A stretch of 64,000 bases of DNA from Bryobacteraceae bacterium (GCA_041394945.1 JAWKHH010000004.1:1054001-1118000); one strand, 5' to 3'. Counted from the first letter of the stretch, positions 37,968 to 47,264 are shown. Numbers and translations: made by a program. Notes: generated by a model from the letters alone, not told the origin.

Positions 37968-38537
37968 TCAGCCGCCGTGGTTGTGCGTGCAGACGGGAAA
38001 CCCGCCGAGGACGGTGTTTCCCTTGTAGCCGAGCTCGCGCATCAGGCCGGTTTCGGACGTGTAGTAGCCGTCCGCGGTGAGTCCTTTTACCGAGCGGAAG
38101 AAGGCGACTTCCATGGGTGGCTTGGCGGATGCCGCTGCGTCGGAGAGCGGCTGGAGAATGGCGATCTGGGCAGGTTCGTCGAGATCGACGAAGCGCTTCG
38201 CTCCATGTTTTTGCGCGGCTGCGTCGAGCCAGGCGAGGCCGCGGCGGAACAGGGACTGTGCTTGCTTGTTCTGTTTCACGACGAAATCGATGTAGGCGGG
38301 GACACCCGCGTCGACGGCTCCGGGCGTGCCGGTTTTGGGGATGATCAAGTCGGCGAGGCGGGTGACGGTGGCGAAGTCGGCCGCTGAGAAGTGAGAGGGC
38401 TTCGGGAGCGCGGCGGCGGCGCCGGCGGCGTGGACGTGCTGCTCGGTTTGACCGTAGAGTTCGTCGGCGGCAAACGGGTAAGCGCAGGTGGCTCCGACGG
38501 AGCCTAGGATCTTGAGGGCTTCGCGGCGTTCGGCCAT
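37968..38537 (-). CDS. Gluconate 2-dehydrogenase subunit 3 family protein
   Basis: The 189-residue protein starts with a leader-like RREALKILGSVGATCAYPFAAD. It continues with FSAADFATVTRLADLIIPKTGTPGAVDAGVPAYIDFVV, the standard opening of the subunit-3 family, and ends with ELGYKGNTVLGGFPVCTHNHGG. Subunit 3 (gamma) is needed for export and folding of the GMC catalytic subunit through its Tat signal. It lies two bases after the GMC gene on the same strand, so the pair is an operon. The cytochrome c subunit that often completes the complex is not adjacent. Confidence 0.85.
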   Translation of the reverse strand: MAERREALKILGSVGATCAYPFAADELYGQTEQHVHAAGAAAALPKPSHFSAADFATVTRLADLIIPKTGTPGAVDAGVPAYIDFVVKQNKQAQSLFRRGLAWLDAAAQKHGAKRFVDLDEPAQIAILQPLSDAAASAKPPMEVAFFRSVKGLTADGYYTSETGLMRELGYKGNTVLGGFPVCTHNHGG

Positions 38538-38539
38538 GG

Positions 38540-40102
38540 CTAGAGTTCTCCTTTGCGGCCGGCATCGGCGATGAACTTCGCGGTGCGCGCGGCGAGCGCC
38601 ATCATGGTGTGCGTCGGGTTCTTTTCGGAGGCCGAAGGGAAGGCGCTGCCGTCAACCACGAACAGATTGGGGACGTCGTGCGAGCGGCACCATTGGTCGA
38701 GGACGGAGGTCTTCGGGTCCGTGCCCATGCGGCAGCCGCCGAGTTCGTGGTTGGTGCGGGGCTTTTCGCCCACGGATTGAATCTCGGCGCCGGCCGATTC
38801 GAGGATGCGGCGGGACCAGGCGGTCATGTCGTGGAAGATCTTCCAGTCGTTGCCGGTCCAGGTGACGTGGCGGCGGGCTTCAGGGAGTCCGTGGCGATCC
38901 TTCTTTTTCGGGTCGAGATCGATGTAGGAACCGGAGTCGGGGAGTTTCTCGCCGTAGGGGGAAAAGGTAAGGAAGGCCGGGTAGCGCTCGCGGACCGCTT
39001 CTTTGTAGGCCGCACCGAAGCCCTTCACGTCGCGCGCCCAGCCCACCGAACGCCGGTTCTGGTAATTGAACTGGACGCCGAAGCTGCGTGCGTAGCCGCG
39101 CTTGCGCGCGTGCATGAATGACGGGACGTAGGCGTGGTCCAGGTAGCCTTCGTCGTTCGAGACAGGCTTGCCGATGAACTCGGTGAGGAAGCAGCCGACT
39201 CCGTTGGTGAAGTGCGGGATGAAGTGCTTGCCGAGGTGGCCGCTCGAATTGCCGAGGCCGTTCGGGTAGAGGCGAGAGGTTGACATCAGAAGCAGCGCGA
39301 CGCTCTGGACGCAGGCGCAACTGACGACGACGGCCTTGCCTTTCACTTCGCCTTCCGCACCGGTTTCGCGATTCAGGAATCGCACGCCGGTAACGCGATT
39401 CTCCGCCGATACGGGGACTTCACGCACGATCGAGTTCGGGAACAGCGTAAGCTTGCCGGTGCGGAGAGCGGGCTTCAGGTGCACGTCGGCCGAGTTGTAC
39501 TTGGCGACGACGTCGCAGCCGGCCATGCAATTGCCGCAAAAGTGGCAGGCGGGGCGGCCGGCGCGCGGGCGCGAAAGCGTGGACTTGCGGACGTGGATCA
39601 CTTTCACGCCGAGCTTGGCGGCCCCATTCATCACGGCGATGTCGGTACACTTCATCGGCACCGGTGGAAGAAAGACGCCGTCGGGCAGGTCCTCGAGCCC
39701 GTCGAGGTTGCCGCAGACGCCGACTTCGCGTTCGATGGCTTCGTAGAACGGCGCGAGGTCGCTGTATGAGATGGGCCAGTCTTCGCCGGCGCCGTCGTGG
39801 GTCCTGCCCTTGAAATCGCGGGGACCGAAGCGCCAGGCGACGGCGTTCCAGGTAAGACTCTTGCCGCCGAGTCCGCGGGCGCGCTCGGACTCGAACCCCT
39901 GCTTGCCGGGCTTCATGGTGGGGATGCGCCGGTTGGCGAACTGGAACGGAAGTCCGTGAGTGTTGAAGTCGGTGCGGGTGTTGATGGCGGGGCCGCCTTC
40001 CACCACCGCGACGTCGACACCGGCGCGGGCGAGGTGCGCGGCGAGCGTTCCACCGGATGGGCCGGAGCCCACCACCACCACGTCAAATACTTTGTCAGCC
40101 AT
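38540..40102 (-). CDS. GMC-family FAD dehydrogenase with Cys cluster
   Basis: The 520-residue enzyme has the FAD fingerprint VVVGSGPSGGTLAAHLARAGVDV, GLGGKSLTWN and the C-terminal NPTHTMMALAARTAKFIAD with a catalytic-type His. Unlike plain GMC oxidases it has C186, C189, C192 and C196 in ACHFCGNCMAGC. C186-x5-C192-x3-C196 fits the spacing of the 3Fe-4S ligands in FAD glucose dehydrogenases. It probably oxidises a sugar or polyol in the periplasm, with the adjacent subunit 3 and electrons passing to a cytochrome. The exact sugar is not visible. Confidence 0.88.
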   Translation of the reverse strand: MADKVFDVVVVGSGPSGGTLAAHLARAGVDVAVVEGGPAINTRTDFNTHGLPFQFANRRIPTMKPGKQGFESERARGLGGKSLTWNAVAWRFGPRDFKGRTHDGAGEDWPISYSDLAPFYEAIEREVGVCGNLDGLEDLPDGVFLPPVPMKCTDIAVMNGAAKLGVKVIHVRKSTLSRPRAGRPACHFCGNCMAGCDVVAKYNSADVHLKPALRTGKLTLFPNSIVREVPVSAENRVTGVRFLNRETGAEGEVKGKAVVVSCACVQSVALLLMSTSRLYPNGLGNSSGHLGKHFIPHFTNGVGCFLTEFIGKPVSNDEGYLDHAYVPSFMHARKRGYARSFGVQFNYQNRRSVGWARDVKGFGAAYKEAVRERYPAFLTFSPYGEKLPDSGSYIDLDPKKKDRHGLPEARRHVTWTGNDWKIFHDMTAWSRRILESAGAEIQSVGEKPRTNHELGGCRMGTDPKTSVLDQWCRSHDVPNLFVVDGSAFPSASEKNPTHTMMALAARTAKFIADAGRKGEL

Positions 40103-40117
40103 TTGGGAATCCTATCG

Positions 40118-42208
40118 TCAGTATGAGAGCAGCCGTTCAGCCTCCCGTACGATGCCGGCCGTCTGGGGGAGGATTTCGTCTTCGAGCGCGGGGTTGTAGC
40201 CGACCCAGGTATCGAGCGCGCCGATGCGGCCGACCGGCGCGTCGAGATACTCGAACAACTCGGAGGAAATGCGGGCGGCGATCTCGGCGCCGTACCCCCA
40301 GGAAAGCGTATCCTCGTGCACGACGAGCGCGCGGCTGGTCTTCTTCACGGACTGGGCGATCGCTTCCCAGTCGTACGGATTCAGCGTGCGAAGGTCGATG
40401 ACTTCGAGCGCGCCGCCGTCGCCGCGGGACTCCATTTGCAGGGCCGCTTGTACGCACTTCTGGACGGTTGCGCCGTAGGTGATGACAGTGAGTCCGGCGC
40501 CGTGCTTGACCGTGCGCGCCTTGCCGAACGGGATGCAGAAATCGGGACCCGGGTGCGCGCTGCGATTGTAGGCTTCGCGGTAGAGCTTCTTGTGTTCGAG
40601 GAACATCACCGGGTCGTCGCAGCGGATGGCCGTACGCAACAGGCCGCAAGCGTCGAGCGCATTCGAAGGCATGGCGACGCGAAGGCCGGGGATGTGAGTG
40701 AACGTTACTTCGCCGCACTGGCTGTGATAGACGGCGCCGCCGGTGAGGTAGCCGCCGATGGGGACACGAAGCACGAGCGGACAGGAGAAGCCGTTGTGAC
40801 TGCGCCATCGCATTGTGGCCATTTCGTCGCGAATCTGCATCATGGCGGGCCAGATGTAATCGAAGAACTGAATTTCAGCGACGGGTTTGAGGCCGCGGAC
40901 GGCCATGCCGATGGCGCGGCCGGCGATGGCGGCTTCAGCGATCGGCGTGTTGAAGGCGCGATCGGAACCGAAGCGGCGCTGGAGCCCCTGGGTGGCTTTG
41001 AAAACGCCGCCCTTGCCTTTGATGAGATCGAGGTACTGCTCGCGGCTGCAGTCGGCGACGTCCTCGCCGAAGACGAGGATGCGGTCGTCGCGGGCCATCT
41101 CCTCGGAGAGGGTGAGATTGATCTCGTCGACCATGGTGCGCGCTTCGCCCTGGAAGTGCGGGTGGGAGTGGAAGGCGGGGGCGGAGGCGGGCAGTGTCTC
41201 CGAGTAGAGGAACCGGAGGGCGGAGCCTGGCTCCGGCGGGGGTGCGGCGAGCGCAGTGCGGGCGGCGGCTTCAAGCTCGGCGTCCACTTCCTTGGCGATG
41301 CGGTCGAGCGCGTGGGGATCGAGGATGCCTTCGGCCAGCAAGTATTTCGGGAAGCGGGTGAGCGGGTCCCGGGCGGCATCGGCATCGCGTTCGGCGACCG
41401 GCCGGTAGAGCTTGTCGTCGTCGGAGAGGGAATGGGAATAGGGACGAATCGTGGTGGCGCGGACGAGGGCGGGGCCGTGGCCCTGGCGGCAGTACTCGAC
41501 GGCCTGCGCCATGGTTTGGTGGGCGGCGGGGAGGTCGGTGCCATCGGTGTCGAGGCGAAGGAGCGTGGGGAAGCCTTCCGCGAGCGCGATGATGTTGCCG
41601 CCCGGCGTCTGCTTCTCGATCGGGACGGAGATGGCGTAGCCGTTGTCCTGAACGAGGAAGACGACGGGGAGCTTTTGGAGGCAGGCGATATTGAGCGCTT
41701 CCCAGAACTCGCCTTCGCTCGTGGCGCCGTCGCCGGAGCAGACGACCGTTACTTCGCGCGAGTCCGGGGCGAGGCGGCGCGAGGCTTCGGCGCAGCCGCA
41801 GGCCTGCAGGAACTGGGTTCCGGTGGGCGAGGACGCCGAGACGATGCGGAGATCGGGAGAACTCCAGTGGGACGGCATCTGGCGGCCGCCCGAGGATGGG
41901 TCGGCGCCGGCGCCGACGGCCTGGAGGAGCATGGCTTCGGCGGTCATGCCGAGCGCGAGGCAAAGAGCGCGATCGCGGTAGTAGGGGAAGACCCAGTCGC
42001 GGCCGGCATCAATGGCGAAGGCGGCCGCGATCTGGATGGCTTCGTGACCGGCGCCGCTGATCTGGAAAAAGATGCGGTTCTGCCGCTTGAGGAGGATTTC
42101 GCGATCGTCGATGCGGCGCGACAGGAGCATCGTGCGAAACGCGCGTTCGAGTGTTTCGCGATCGAGTTCACGGGGAGCCGCGCCGGGGGCAGCGAGTCCG
42201 GTGGCCAA
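40118..42208 (-). CDS. Fused E1 alpha-beta 2-oxoacid dehydrogenase
   Basis: One 696-residue chain joins E1 alpha and beta. The alpha part has the thiamin diphosphate motif VCSGDGATSEGEF followed by QDNGYAIS, and GAGHEAIQIAAAFAI. The beta part, from about residue 360, has INLTLSEEMARDD, FGEDVADCSREQYL and VYHSQCGEVTFTHIPGLRV, ending with the transketolase C-terminal domain. Such fusions usually serve pyruvate or branched-chain 2-oxoacids. No E2 or E3 gene is adjacent. The first in-frame start is TTG 42250 but TTG 42208 has AAGGAG upstream and is preferred. It overlaps nothing if 42208 is right. Confidence 0.88.
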   Translation of the reverse strand: MATGLAAPGAAPRELDRETLERAFRTMLLSRRIDDREILLKRQNRIFFQISGAGHEAIQIAAAFAIDAGRDWVFPYYRDRALCLALGMTAEAMLLQAVGAGADPSSGGRQMPSHWSSPDLRIVSASSPTGTQFLQACGCAEASRRLAPDSREVTVVCSGDGATSEGEFWEALNIACLQKLPVVFLVQDNGYAISVPIEKQTPGGNIIALAEGFPTLLRLDTDGTDLPAAHQTMAQAVEYCRQGHGPALVRATTIRPYSHSLSDDDKLYRPVAERDADAARDPLTRFPKYLLAEGILDPHALDRIAKEVDAELEAAARTALAAPPPEPGSALRFLYSETLPASAPAFHSHPHFQGEARTMVDEINLTLSEEMARDDRILVFGEDVADCSREQYLDLIKGKGGVFKATQGLQRRFGSDRAFNTPIAEAAIAGRAIGMAVRGLKPVAEIQFFDYIWPAMMQIRDEMATMRWRSHNGFSCPLVLRVPIGGYLTGGAVYHSQCGEVTFTHIPGLRVAMPSNALDACGLLRTAIRCDDPVMFLEHKKLYREAYNRSAHPGPDFCIPFGKARTVKHGAGLTVITYGATVQKCVQAALQMESRGDGGALEVIDLRTLNPYDWEAIAQSVKKTSRALVVHEDTLSWGYGAEIAARISSELFEYLDAPVGRIGALDTWVGYNPALEDEILPQTAGIVREAERLLSY

Positions 42209-42239
42209 GGGTCGGGCGATTCTCCTTTCGATTCCCAGT

Positions 42240-42599
42240 CTAAACCTCAAGGGCGCGAGCGAGGGCGCGGGCGGCGTCGACGCAGAGGACGGCCGCGTGT
42301 TTCGATTCAGGGATCAACTCACCGACGGCGGCTTCGACGTCGGCGGCACGGATGGTTTTGAGTTCGGCGGGTGTGCGGCCGAGAACCAATTCGGTGAGGG
42401 CGCTGCCGCAGGCGATGGAGGCGGTGCAGCCTCTGGTGAGGAAGCGGACCTCCTGGACGCGCCCATCGACGGCGCGGGCGGACAGGCGCATCATGTCGCC
42501 GCAGGCGGGATTGCTCACGTCGACCGCCACGGCGCGTTCTCCTAGATCGCCGGCGTTGCGGGGATTCTGAAAATGGTCCAGCAGGAGGGGGTGGTACAT
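42240..42599 (-). CDS. IscU/SufU-like iron-sulfur scaffold
   Basis: The 119-residue protein begins with YHPLLLDHFQNPRNAG, the IscU/SufU opening, and has C33 with D35 in NPACGDMM, C58 in TRGCTASIACGS, and C106 in HAAVLCVDA, the three conserved cysteines plus the metal-site Asp. It would assemble Fe-S clusters for transfer to other proteins. No cysteine desulfurase gene is next to it. It is directly upstream of the E1 fusion on the same strand and is divergent from a radical SAM gene, which itself needs a 4Fe-4S cluster. Confidence 0.85.
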   Translation of the reverse strand: MYHPLLLDHFQNPRNAGDLGERAVAVDVSNPACGDMMRLSARAVDGRVQEVRFLTRGCTASIACGSALTELVLGRTPAELKTIRAADVEAAVGELIPESKHAAVLCVDAARALARALEV

Positions 42600-42625
42600 G
42601 GCCGGTATGCTTCAATATAGAAGCT

Positions 42626-43792
42626 GTGCCTGGGCCGCGTCTATCCTTTCGCATCCTGCGCGAACGTGTGCGCGCACGGCGCTTCAACGCCCTATTTCTG
42701 TTTGTCACGTCGCGCTGCAATTCCCTTTGCCGCACCTGTTTCTATTTCGACAAGTTGAACTCGCGCGACGATCTGTCGTTCGACCAGATCCGGCGGATTT
42801 CGGAAACGGCTCCGCCTTTCCGGAAGCTATGGATCTCGGGGGGCGAGCCGTTCCTGCGTCCGGAGTTGGCCGAGATCGTGGGGATGTTCGCTCGCAACAA
42901 CGGCGTGGGCAACGTGAACCTGCCGACAAACGGGCTGCTTCCGGAAAAGATTTTCGCTCAGGTGGACCGGATGCTCGAGGTGGCGCCGGAAGTCTCGATC
43001 GATCTGAACTTCTCGCTGGACGGGCTGGCGAACACGCACGATGCGATTCGCGGGGTGCCGAACAATTTCGCGCGGACGGTGGAGACTCTGCGCGAGGCCG
43101 AGGCGCGGTACAAGGGCGTGCGGCGGCTGCGGCGGAACGTGCTGAGCGTGGTGACGCGCGAGAACTATCACGAGATGCTACGGCTGGGGCTGCATCTGCT
43201 CGATGGCGGCACTGTGGACGGGCACTACTTCGAAGCGGTGCGGGGGGCGGCGCCGGATCCGACGCTCAAGGACTTCTCACGGGAGACCCTGGCGGCGCTG
43301 CACCGGCGGCTGATGCCCTTCCATCGGCTATATGCCGAGCGGCTGTTCGCGCATCTGCCCGCGGCGGCAGCCGCGATTGGCCGGGCGTACTATCTTGGGA
43401 ATCTGCGAATGCACTTCGATCTGCACGAGACGTGCTTCGAGGGTCCGCGGAGATGGCCGATGGCTTGTACGGCGGGCCAGACGACGCTGGTGGTGGACCA
43501 CAACGGGCGGTTTCGTGCGTGCGAGATGCGGGAGCCGATCGGGGACCTGGCCGATTTCGAATACGACACGGCGGCGGCGCTCGGGTCCGCGGCGATGAGC
43601 GCGGAAACGGATGCGATCTCCACGGCCAACTGCTGGTGTACGCACAGTTGCTTCATCCATGAGAGCGCGAAGTTTTCCCCGCGCGCGCAGTTGTTCGAGA
43701 TTCCATGGGCGTGGATCCGGCAGAGGTGGGAGAGGCTGGAGAGAGCGCCACTGGCCGAGATCGAGCGCTTCCGGGGGATGGAGATCGCGTGA
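42626..43792 (+). CDS. Radical SAM protein with SPASM-like C-terminus
   Basis: The 388-residue protein starts at GTG 42626 and has the radical SAM cluster site CNSLCRTC (C31, C35, C38), followed by WISGGEPFLRPEL, the GGE motif that binds S-adenosylmethionine. The C-terminal third carries extra cysteines, MACTAGQ, FRACEMRE and NCWCTHSC, which resemble an auxiliary Fe-S (SPASM/Twitch) region. The substrate is unknown; no small precursor peptide is evident next to it. The Nudix gene starts within its stop codon, so the two are coupled. Confidence 0.87.
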   Translation: MPGPRLSFRILRERVRARRFNALFLFVTSRCNSLCRTCFYFDKLNSRDDLSFDQIRRISETAPPFRKLWISGGEPFLRPELAEIVGMFARNNGVGNVNLPTNGLLPEKIFAQVDRMLEVAPEVSIDLNFSLDGLANTHDAIRGVPNNFARTVETLREAEARYKGVRRLRRNVLSVVTRENYHEMLRLGLHLLDGGTVDGHYFEAVRGAAPDPTLKDFSRETLAALHRRLMPFHRLYAERLFAHLPAAAAAIGRAYYLGNLRMHFDLHETCFEGPRRWPMACTAGQTTLVVDHNGRFRACEMREPIGDLADFEYDTAAALGSAAMSAETDAISTANCWCTHSCFIHESAKFSPRAQLFEIPWAWIRQRWERLERAPLAEIERFRGMEIA

Positions 43793-44181
43793 TCGTAGTG
43801 GCGGCGGTGATCGTAAGAGCCGGGCAGGTGTTGATCGGGCAGCGGCGGCTGGGTGAGTGGCACGAGCTGAAATGGGAGTTTCCGGGCGGGAAGGTGGAGC
43901 CGACGGAATCGCCGCGCGAGGCGCTGCGGCGGGAACTGAAAGAAGAACTGGATATCGACGCCGAGGTGGGGGCGGAACTGGACCGCTATCGATATCAGTA
44001 TCCAGGCCGTCCGCCGATTGACCTGATCTTTTTCCGGGTGGACCGGTTCGAAGGCGAGCCGCGGAACCTTGCCTTCAACGAGATCCGATGGGAGTCGCCG
44101 GCGAAGTTTCCAGAGATCGATTTTCTGGACGGCGACACGGATTTCGTGATCCGCCTGGCGCACGGCAAGCTGCTGCTGTAG
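43789..44181 (+). CDS. Nudix (MutT-like) hydrolase
   Basis: From GTG 43789, overlapping the radical SAM stop by four bases, the 130-residue protein starts IVVAAVIVRAGQVLIGQRR and has a full Nudix box GGKVEPTESPREALRRELKEELDI. Length and the FPGGK context fit a MutT-type 8-oxo-dGTP or NDP hydrolase. The extra 28 residues available from 43705 lie inside the upstream gene and are not needed. Confidence 0.88.
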   Translation: MIVVAAVIVRAGQVLIGQRRLGEWHELKWEFPGGKVEPTESPREALRRELKEELDIDAEVGAELDRYRYQYPGRPPIDLIFFRVDRFEGEPRNLAFNEIRWESPAKFPEIDFLDGDTDFVIRLAHGKLLL

Positions 44182-44185
44182 ATCG

Positions 44186-44965
44186 TTACTTGCGCAGCTT
44201 GAACTCGATGTCGCGCTCGCGGTTCAGCTGGCTGCTGAGGGCGGAGTCCACCACGGAAACCGACGCTTGGTTGTGCGCGTGGGCCGTGGTGATGTAGTGT
44301 AGCGTGTCGCCTTCCACCCAGTACGCGTAGGCAGAATAAACAGTGCCGTCGCGCATGGCGATCAGGTAGATGGTGGGCTTGTCGTCTTCGATGCCGCGCG
44401 TGGGCTCAGGATCGGGGTTCGAGGGAATGGGCGCCTGGTAGGTGGACATCGGGGGCGCATCGGCGCCGGTGTAGTCGCGCATGACGGGCTGGGCGCGATC
44501 GGGAACGTAGCCTTGATTGATGACGACGGAAGGGGACGGCGGCGGAGTGTTAATCACGGTGACGGGCTGCTGCGGCTGCGGATGAGACGGGTAGGCGGTG
44601 TAGCTGTAGCCGTAGCCGTACGCGGGAACGGCAACGGGCACGGCCACCGGATAGACGCCACCGCGTCCACTCCAGCCGTTGGGATAGGGAACGCCGCGCA
44701 CGGTGGAACCGAGGTTTTGAATGTGGCCGGTGACCCGAGGGACGCCAGTGGCGGGGAAGACGACGTTGCCGAATCCCTGTCCGATCGGGCCGAGGCTTCC
44801 CGGAATGGAGCCGGCGGGAGCCCCGACGCGTCCGCCAAAACCGCCGCCATAACCACCACCGCCGGGGCCGCGTCCGCCGAAGCCGCGCCCGCCGACGCGG
44901 CCCTGGGCCAGAACGAGGGGCGCCGCCGCCATCAAAACGATTCCGAGGCGAGCTGTTGCGGTCAT
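44186..44965 (-). CDS. Secreted Gly/Pro-rich protein
   Basis: The 259-residue protein has a signal peptide (TARLGIVLMAAAPLVLAQ), then a glycine-arginine stretch (GRVGGRGFGGRGPGGGGYGG) and a Pro/Tyr/Val-rich middle (YPVAVPVAVPAYGYGYSY). It ends in a more ordered domain with TIYLIAMRDGTVYSAYAYWVEGDTLHYITTAHAHN. The last part resembles a small beta domain seen in other acidobacterial secreted proteins. No function is apparent. It is convergent with the Nudix gene, five bases apart. Confidence 0.65.
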   Translation of the reverse strand: MTATARLGIVLMAAAPLVLAQGRVGGRGFGGRGPGGGGYGGGFGGRVGAPAGSIPGSLGPIGQGFGNVVFPATGVPRVTGHIQNLGSTVRGVPYPNGWSGRGGVYPVAVPVAVPAYGYGYSYTAYPSHPQPQQPVTVINTPPPSPSVVINQGYVPDRAQPVMRDYTGADAPPMSTYQAPIPSNPDPEPTRGIEDDKPTIYLIAMRDGTVYSAYAYWVEGDTLHYITTAHAHNQASVSVVDSALSSQLNRERDIEFKLRK

Positions 44966-45096
44966 CCGGACACACTCCTTCCGCTTTCGAGCTTAACTCT
45001 CATTCCATCCGGACGCAAACCCGGAACCAGGGGTTGCGGAAGAATTTAACTTGCATTCGAAGGGCCGATTGTCTCGTGAATCGGCGAGTACGCGGA

Positions 45097-45102
45097 TATA
45101 AT
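45097..45102 (+). promoter_or_regulatory. TATAAT -10 just before rpoN
   Basis: A perfect TATAAT ends eight bases before the rpoN ATG at 45111. There is no Shine-Dalgarno in the intervening GAGACCAG, so the message may be leaderless. No matching -35 is seen. Confidence 0.4.
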
Positions 45103-45110
45103 GAGACCAG

Positions 45111-46676
45111 ATGAGTTTGCTTTCCCAAAGGCTCCAAGTCAAGGTTCAGCAGAAGCAGATCCTGACGCCCGGCTTGGTGCAAATGGTGACAGTGCTTCAG
45201 TTGACCCGGCAGGAACTGAAAGACCTGATCGCCGAAGAAATCGCCCAGAATCCGGTGCTCGACGAAGCGGCGGAGGGGGTGGAGGAACTGACTCCGCAGG
45301 AGGTGCAGGCGGCGCTCGAGGCCGAGCGGGATCCGCACCCGGCGGACGAATCGTTTCTGGAGATGGCGCGGGCGACGGCGGAGGGAGGCGAGGCGGCATC
45401 GGAGAGTCCGGCGGCGGTCTCCGAGGCGCAGACGGCGCCGGCGGTGGAATCCGGGAGCGAGCAGCCGGAGGCGGCGCAAGCCGCCGATCCGTTCGACGAG
45501 ATCGATTTCGGCACCTATTGGGACGAATATCTGGACCCGGGCTTCAAGTCCCCCGCGCAGGAGACGCCGGATAAACCGTCTTTTGAGACGTTCCTTTCCG
45601 CGCCGGTGACGCTGAGCGAGTACCTGGAACAGCAACTGAGCCTGGTGGCGCTCGACGAAGAAGTCCGGGACGCCGCGCTCGCCGTGGTTGGAAATCTCGA
45701 CGAGAACGGCTACCTCACCGAGCCGATCGAGGACATGGCGCAGGACCTGGACCTTCCGGTTGCGACGGTGGAAGCGGGTATGCAAGTGGTGCATACGCTG
45801 GACCCCGCGGGTGTGGGCGCGCGGACGCTGCAGGAGTGCCTGCTGATTCAGCTCGATTCGCGCAACGCGCGAGGGGGCGTGGCCTGGCAGATCGTGGAAG
45901 GCCACTTGAAGCTGCTCGAGATGAAGCAGCTCAAGGAACTGGCGCGGGCGCTGGGGCGTCCGATGGAGCACATCGAAATCGCGGTGGCGCTGATCCAGCG
46001 GCTGGACCCGCGGCCGGGCCTGCGGTATTCGGCATCCGGGGCGCGGCAGATCGAGCCGGACGTTTACATCTTTAAGGAAGGCGACGAATACTACATCACG
46101 CTGAACGACGACGATATTCCGCAGCTTCGGCTAAATCCGGATTACCGGCGTCTGCTCGACCGGGAGCAGGAACCCTCCAAGGACGTTCGCAACTACGTGA
46201 AGGAGCGGTTTCAATCGGCCTTGCTGTTGATGAAGAACATCGAGCAGCGGAAGAAGACGATCATGCAGGTGTGCCAGTGCGTGGTGGCGCGCCAGCGGGA
46301 GTTTCTCGACGCCGGAATCGACTGTTTGAAGCCGATGATGATCAAGGAAATCGCCGAGGAGATCGGGGTGCATCCTTCCACGGTGTCGCGCGCGGTGGCC
46401 AACAAGTACGCGCACACGCCGCATGGGGTATTCGAGCTGCGGTTCTTCTTCTCCGAGGCCGTACAGGGGGCGGCCGGGGCCGCGACTCCGCTGCTGGTGC
46501 TGAAACGCCGGGTGAAGAAGATGATCGAGGAAGAAGACCCGCGCCATCCGCTCACCGACGACCAGATCACGCAGTTGCTGCGCGAGGACGGGATCGACGT
46601 GACACGGCGGACGGTGGCGAAATATCGCGAAGACATGAAGATCCCCTCCACGCATCAACGCCGGGTGCGAGCCTGA
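45111..46676 (+). CDS. rpoN: RNA polymerase sigma-54 factor
   Basis: The 521-residue protein shows region I (QQKQILTPGLVQMVTVLQLTRQEL), an acidic linker, the core-binding domain and the helix-turn-helix, ending with the RpoN box TRRTVAKYREDMKIPS that reads the -24 element. It directs transcription dependent on AAA+ activators. hpf follows after about 40 bases and then rapZ, the common rpoN cluster order. No ptsN or hprK lies between. Confidence 0.97.
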   Translation: MSLLSQRLQVKVQQKQILTPGLVQMVTVLQLTRQELKDLIAEEIAQNPVLDEAAEGVEELTPQEVQAALEAERDPHPADESFLEMARATAEGGEAASESPAAVSEAQTAPAVESGSEQPEAAQAADPFDEIDFGTYWDEYLDPGFKSPAQETPDKPSFETFLSAPVTLSEYLEQQLSLVALDEEVRDAALAVVGNLDENGYLTEPIEDMAQDLDLPVATVEAGMQVVHTLDPAGVGARTLQECLLIQLDSRNARGGVAWQIVEGHLKLLEMKQLKELARALGRPMEHIEIAVALIQRLDPRPGLRYSASGARQIEPDVYIFKEGDEYYITLNDDDIPQLRLNPDYRRLLDREQEPSKDVRNYVKERFQSALLLMKNIEQRKKTIMQVCQCVVARQREFLDAGIDCLKPMMIKEIAEEIGVHPSTVSRAVANKYAHTPHGVFELRFFFSEAVQGAAGAATPLLVLKRRVKKMIEEEDPRHPLTDDQITQLLREDGIDVTRRTVAKYREDMKIPSTHQRRVRA

Positions 46677-46718
46677 GGCCCGACTCGCGACGACTGCGCC
46701 TGAAGGACTCCATTTGCC

Positions 46719-47264
46719 ATGAACCTACACTACACAGGAAAGCTCGAAAAGCTAGATCCTCCGTCTGAGAAAAAGCTGAACGCGCGCATCGCCAAGTTAG
46801 GCAAGCTCCTGGACAAGCGTACGGAAAAGGAAGCGCACGTGATTCTGAAGCAGGAACGGCACAACCGCCTGGCGGAGATCACGCTGAACTACTACGACCA
46901 TCCACTGGCGGCGCAGCACTCGGCCGCCGATTCGCTTGCGGCGCTGCTGGGCGCCTGCGACAAGATGGAGAAGCAGATCATCAAGCTGCAGGAGAAGTTC
47001 CGCGACGGTAAACGGCGGGGAGGCAAGCCGGCGGCCGCGGCGGCGGCGGCGCCGGTCGCGGAGGCGGCTGAAGTCCGGAAGAATGGCCAGCCGCGCATCT
47101 ACCGTGTGAATCCGAAGTCGATCCGTAAACCAATGACGGTGGACGAGGCGGTGCTGGAACTGGACGCCAAGCGCGCCTACGTGCTTTATCGGGATTCGAG
47201 AACGGACCGCATCGCGATTCTGGTGCGGCGGCTCGACGGGCACCTGGACCTGATCGAAGTCTGA
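46719..47264 (+). CDS. hpf: Ribosome hibernation promoting factor, long form
   Basis: The 181-residue protein has the HPF/RaiA domain (NLHYTGKLEKLDP...LNARIAKLGKLLDK) with an Ala-rich linker (PAAAAAAAPVAEAAE) and a C-terminal domain RVNPKSIRKPMTVDEAVLELDAKRAYVLYRD typical of long HPF. Long HPF binds 70S ribosomes and joins them into 100S dimers in stationary phase. Its stop overlaps the rapZ start by one base. Confidence 0.93.
   Translation: MNLHYTGKLEKLDPPSEKKLNARIAKLGKLLDKRTEKEAHVILKQERHNRLAEITLNYYDHPLAAQHSAADSLAALLGACDKMEKQIIKLQEKFRDGKRRGGKPAAAAAAAPVAEAAEVRKNGQPRIYRVNPKSIRKPMTVDEAVLELDAKRAYVLYRDSRTDRIAILVRRLDGHLDLIEV

Noticed and set aside
40316..42361. Open frame of 681 codons antisense to the E1 fusion
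   Set aside because: It mirrors the conserved E1 gene and has no motif of its own.
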